Shown one piece after another: positions 61,749 through 64,000 of a DNA stretch of 64,000 bases (position 1 is its first letter; the number at the start of each line of letters is the position of its first letter). The stretch comes from Pyropia yezoensis (Eukaryota > Rhodophyta > Bangiophyceae > Bangiales > Bangiaceae), in NCBI GenBank assembly GCA_009829735.1, contig CM020619.1:9972375-10036374 (forward strand), written 5' to 3'. The notes below the pieces were generated by a model. That model had not been told where the DNA came from and ran no database searches. It saw only the letters and a program-made list of their open reading frames with translations. The translations under genes and the position numbers were made by a program.

Positions 61749-63352
61749 CGCCAGGAGACGAACACAAGCTCATGTAAGCCACAATTTGACCAATCATCGG
61801 CGTGTGCGCAGCCTCCAACGGAGTGTTGGGCATTCAATGCAGGCTGGCACTGCCTCCATCTGGCTACACCTAGGAATTGGCCCTCGTGCGAACGCTGGCA
61901 CCGCGGCGCTGCCTCGAGGGATCGAGGCGGGGCTTCGCCTCGCTGATGTGCCACTCCCACTTACTCCTCCCACTGCTCCCTACCGGACGTGCTCCGGCTG
62001 CGGCTGGTTGCCCGTCGATGCCAGTTGTGACGCTACTGGACGCGAAGAGGCACATGGAGGGCACCCGCCACAGCTCCGTGCTGACAGGGTTCTGGGCCAC
62101 GGCGGGGGGGACGTGGACATCCGCCACCGCCACCGATGGACCCGCTGGTGCGGCGGCCGACGCCGCCGCCGCCATGGGCTCGCCGCCGCCGTTTCCCGCG
62201 CTCGCCAGCGCCTCGGTTGGCGCGTTGGACTTCCTCCGCGCCGTGCAGCGGCCCTTCGGCCCGCCGCCGTCGGCCGGAGAGTGGCTTTGTGTGTCCGCCG
62301 CCGGCGGCCGGAGAGTGGCTTTGAGGCGCTGCTGCACCCCTGCTGCACCTGCGCGGGCGGTGGGGGACGGCGCCCCTCCTCGTGGCAAGGCCCACCACCC
62401 GCCACGGCCGCCTGTCGGTGGCGCCACGGCCGCCTGTCGGTGGCGCGATGCCGTTCTGCCAACGCGGGCGGTCGGCGGGTCGGCCGGTCGGTCGTGCGGC
62501 ACGCGACCCCCCTCCCAGACTTTGCTCCCGCCACTCCCATCCGCATCCAACGAGGCTCTCGCCCCCCCCCCACCCCCCCCCCGCCCTCCTCGCAGCCCCT
62601 TCCCCCCCGCACCAGCCCCTTCCCCCCCCCCCACACGCCGACACGTCGTGGGGGGGAGCCACACCCTCCCCCTCCTCCCCGCGTCCAACCATTGACGATC
62701 AAAAACGATAGCCCCCCCCCCCATTCCCCCCTTCCCCAACCCCCCCCCCCCCTCGCCCTTTCGCCCCCCGCTCCTCCACCCCGCCCCCCCGTGTTCCAAC
62801 GCCACCCCGCCTCCCGCTCCCGGCGGGGTGTCGCGTCGCCGACCGCGGGCGGTCGCGCCCCCCCCCTCGCGGCCAGACGGGCAGGCGACGACGGAGGGGG
62901 GACGGGGGGGGGGGGGGGGTGGGGGGGGTGGTGACTGGTGCTTGACACTCTCCCCCCCCCCCCCCCTCTCCCCCTTCCGGGCGTCGGCTGGCTTGCGTCG
63001 CCCCCCCCACCCCCCCCCCCCCCTGCCGTCGCCCCCCCCCACCCCTGGACGTGCCAGCGTCCCTAGCCCCGCCGGTCATCCCTCCTGGGTGGGCCGTGCC
63101 GCCGTCGGGGAGGCGGCGGACGGGAGCAGGGGGGCGGGCGACGGCGTGCCGGCGCCCACCCCTGCCCTCCCCCCCCCCCCCCCCCGCTTCCCCCCCCCGC
63201 CTCCCTCCAACCCCCAGCCGGGACTGGCAAAACACCGGCACCGCGGGGGTGCGCGCGCCGCCGCCGCGGCCACGGTCCGCGGCACGTGACGCGGGCGGGG
63301 CGGGCGCCGTGGCCGTCGTGCCCCCTGTCTGTGGCATCCGCGGCGACCACCA

Positions 63353-63383
<31 letters not shown>

Positions 63384-63806
63384 TGCCGCCTCTGCCGCTG
63401 CCGCCCCCGCCGCCGTGGCGGCTACGTAGTACCGTGGCCGCCGGTGGGGAAAAGGGAGTGGTGGCCCCCACAAGCGGGCGCGGCGGGCACCCCACCGACG
63501 CACCCCGCCCTCCTCACCCGTCCGCCGTTCCATCCGGCGCGCCCTCCCTCCCCCCGATGTCGGCTGGTGGCCCCGCCGGCCGCCCCCCCTACCGCCTGCC
63601 GCCGTGCCGGCCGCCGCGGCGGCGGCGCCGTCGCCGCCGCCACCGTCGCGGCGGGCGGCCATCATGGCCGGCCGCTGCACCTGCCGGCTGGCACTGGCCG
63701 TGACTGCCGCCGTCGCCGCCGCCGTAGCCGTCGCCGCCGCCGTCCCGTCCCCGCGGCGCCATTGCCAGAGGCCGCGGCGGCGGCGGCGGCCGCCGCCGCC
63801 ACCGCC

Positions 63807-63840
<34 letters not shown>

Positions 63841-64000
63841 CCGCCACCACCCCCCTTCCCACCGTCCCCCCCCCCGCGGCGGCGCTCATAGAGGCCGGGG
63901 CGCCGCCCCCCCCCGGGGTGGGGGCGGCCATCGCGGCGTAGCGCAGGCAGACGGCGGCCAGCCTGGCCGCCGCCGGCTGGACCGACGCTGCCGCCGCGGC
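61749..64000. other. GC-rich, C-tract-rich stretch with no recognised gene
   Basis: A + frame from 61,877 to 62,695 starts with fairly protein-like sequence (for example MPVVTLLDAKRHMEGTRH at about 62,019), then becomes proline- and alanine-rich. I do not recognise it. Small duplications occur at 62,271/62,305 (CGGCCGGAGAGTGGCTTTG twice) and 62,401/62,423 (a 22-bp unit twice). 62,560-63,210 has many C runs. From 63,350 on it is CCG/GCC repeat. At the very end the - strand reads ASVQPAAARLAAVCLRYAAM, possibly an Ala-rich gene continuing outside the window. Confidence 0.35.
62401..62444. repeat. 22-bp tandem duplication
   Basis: GCCACGGCCGCCTGTCGGTG (plus GC) occurs at 62,401 and again at 62,423, head to tail. 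Confidence 0.8.

Noticed and set aside
61877-62695. A 272-codon plus-strand frame as a host gene
   Set aside because: Only its early part looks protein-like; the rest is Pro/Ala/Arg-rich with small duplications and no recognised motif, so I left it as unclassified.

Overview
The window looks like nuclear DNA from a GC-rich eukaryote. It is dominated by retrotransposons and has only a few compact, apparently intronless host genes. Extreme GC and CGG/GCC repeats, Ala/Gly/Arg-rich host ORFs, chromodomain Ty3/Gypsy elements, a DIRS-like remnant and an IS630/Tc1-type DNA transposon suit an alga. A bangiophyte red alga of the Porphyra/Pyropia type is my best guess, but this is inference: no organellar or rRNA marker is present to prove it.

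Layout. 1-5.8 kb holds the 3' part of a diverged Ty3/Gypsy chromovirus, with pol on + and a convergent antisense ORF on -. 6.0-7.1 kb is a Ty1/Copia RT-RNase H fragment. 7.1-16.3 kb is the only host-gene island: an inositol 2-dehydrogenase-like gene (-), a small WW-like ORF (+) and a zinc-finger protein (+), each followed by a T-rich tract and separated by intergenic DNA with TACTGTACAGTA-type palindromes. 16.4-17.7 kb is a non-autonomous element with about 25-bp terminal inverted repeats. 17.7-19.3 kb is a DIRS-like RNase H plus tyrosine recombinase remnant. 20.9-21.4 kb has fragments of a TPR-like host ORF, into which Gypsy copy A (21,444 to beyond 30,356, + strand) has inserted. Copy A runs into a 500-N gap. 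30.9-42.0 kb is low-complexity GC-rich DNA with several minisatellites, plus one DDE transposase gene at 33.4-34.4 kb. 42.2-61.5 kb is a nest: Gypsy copy B (46,074-55,729, -) sits inside Gypsy copy C (42,211-61,526, -), each with a 5-bp target duplication, and C itself lies inside a pair of about 80-bp inverted repeats. 61.7-64 kb is C-tract-rich DNA with no gene I recognise.

Main observation. Copies A, B and C belong to one young family of about 9.65 kb (574-bp TG...CA LTRs, PBS, gag, protease-RT-RNase H-integrase-chromodomain pol, PPT). All carry a long ORF (705 codons in B and C) on the opposite strand between pol and the 3' LTR, convergent with pol. The unrelated-looking element at 1-5.8 kb has an ORF in the same place and orientation, with the same protein landmarks in the same order and similar spacing. 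A conserved antisense gene of unknown function therefore seems to be a lineage trait of these chromoviruses, and it is the best candidate here for an undescribed system.
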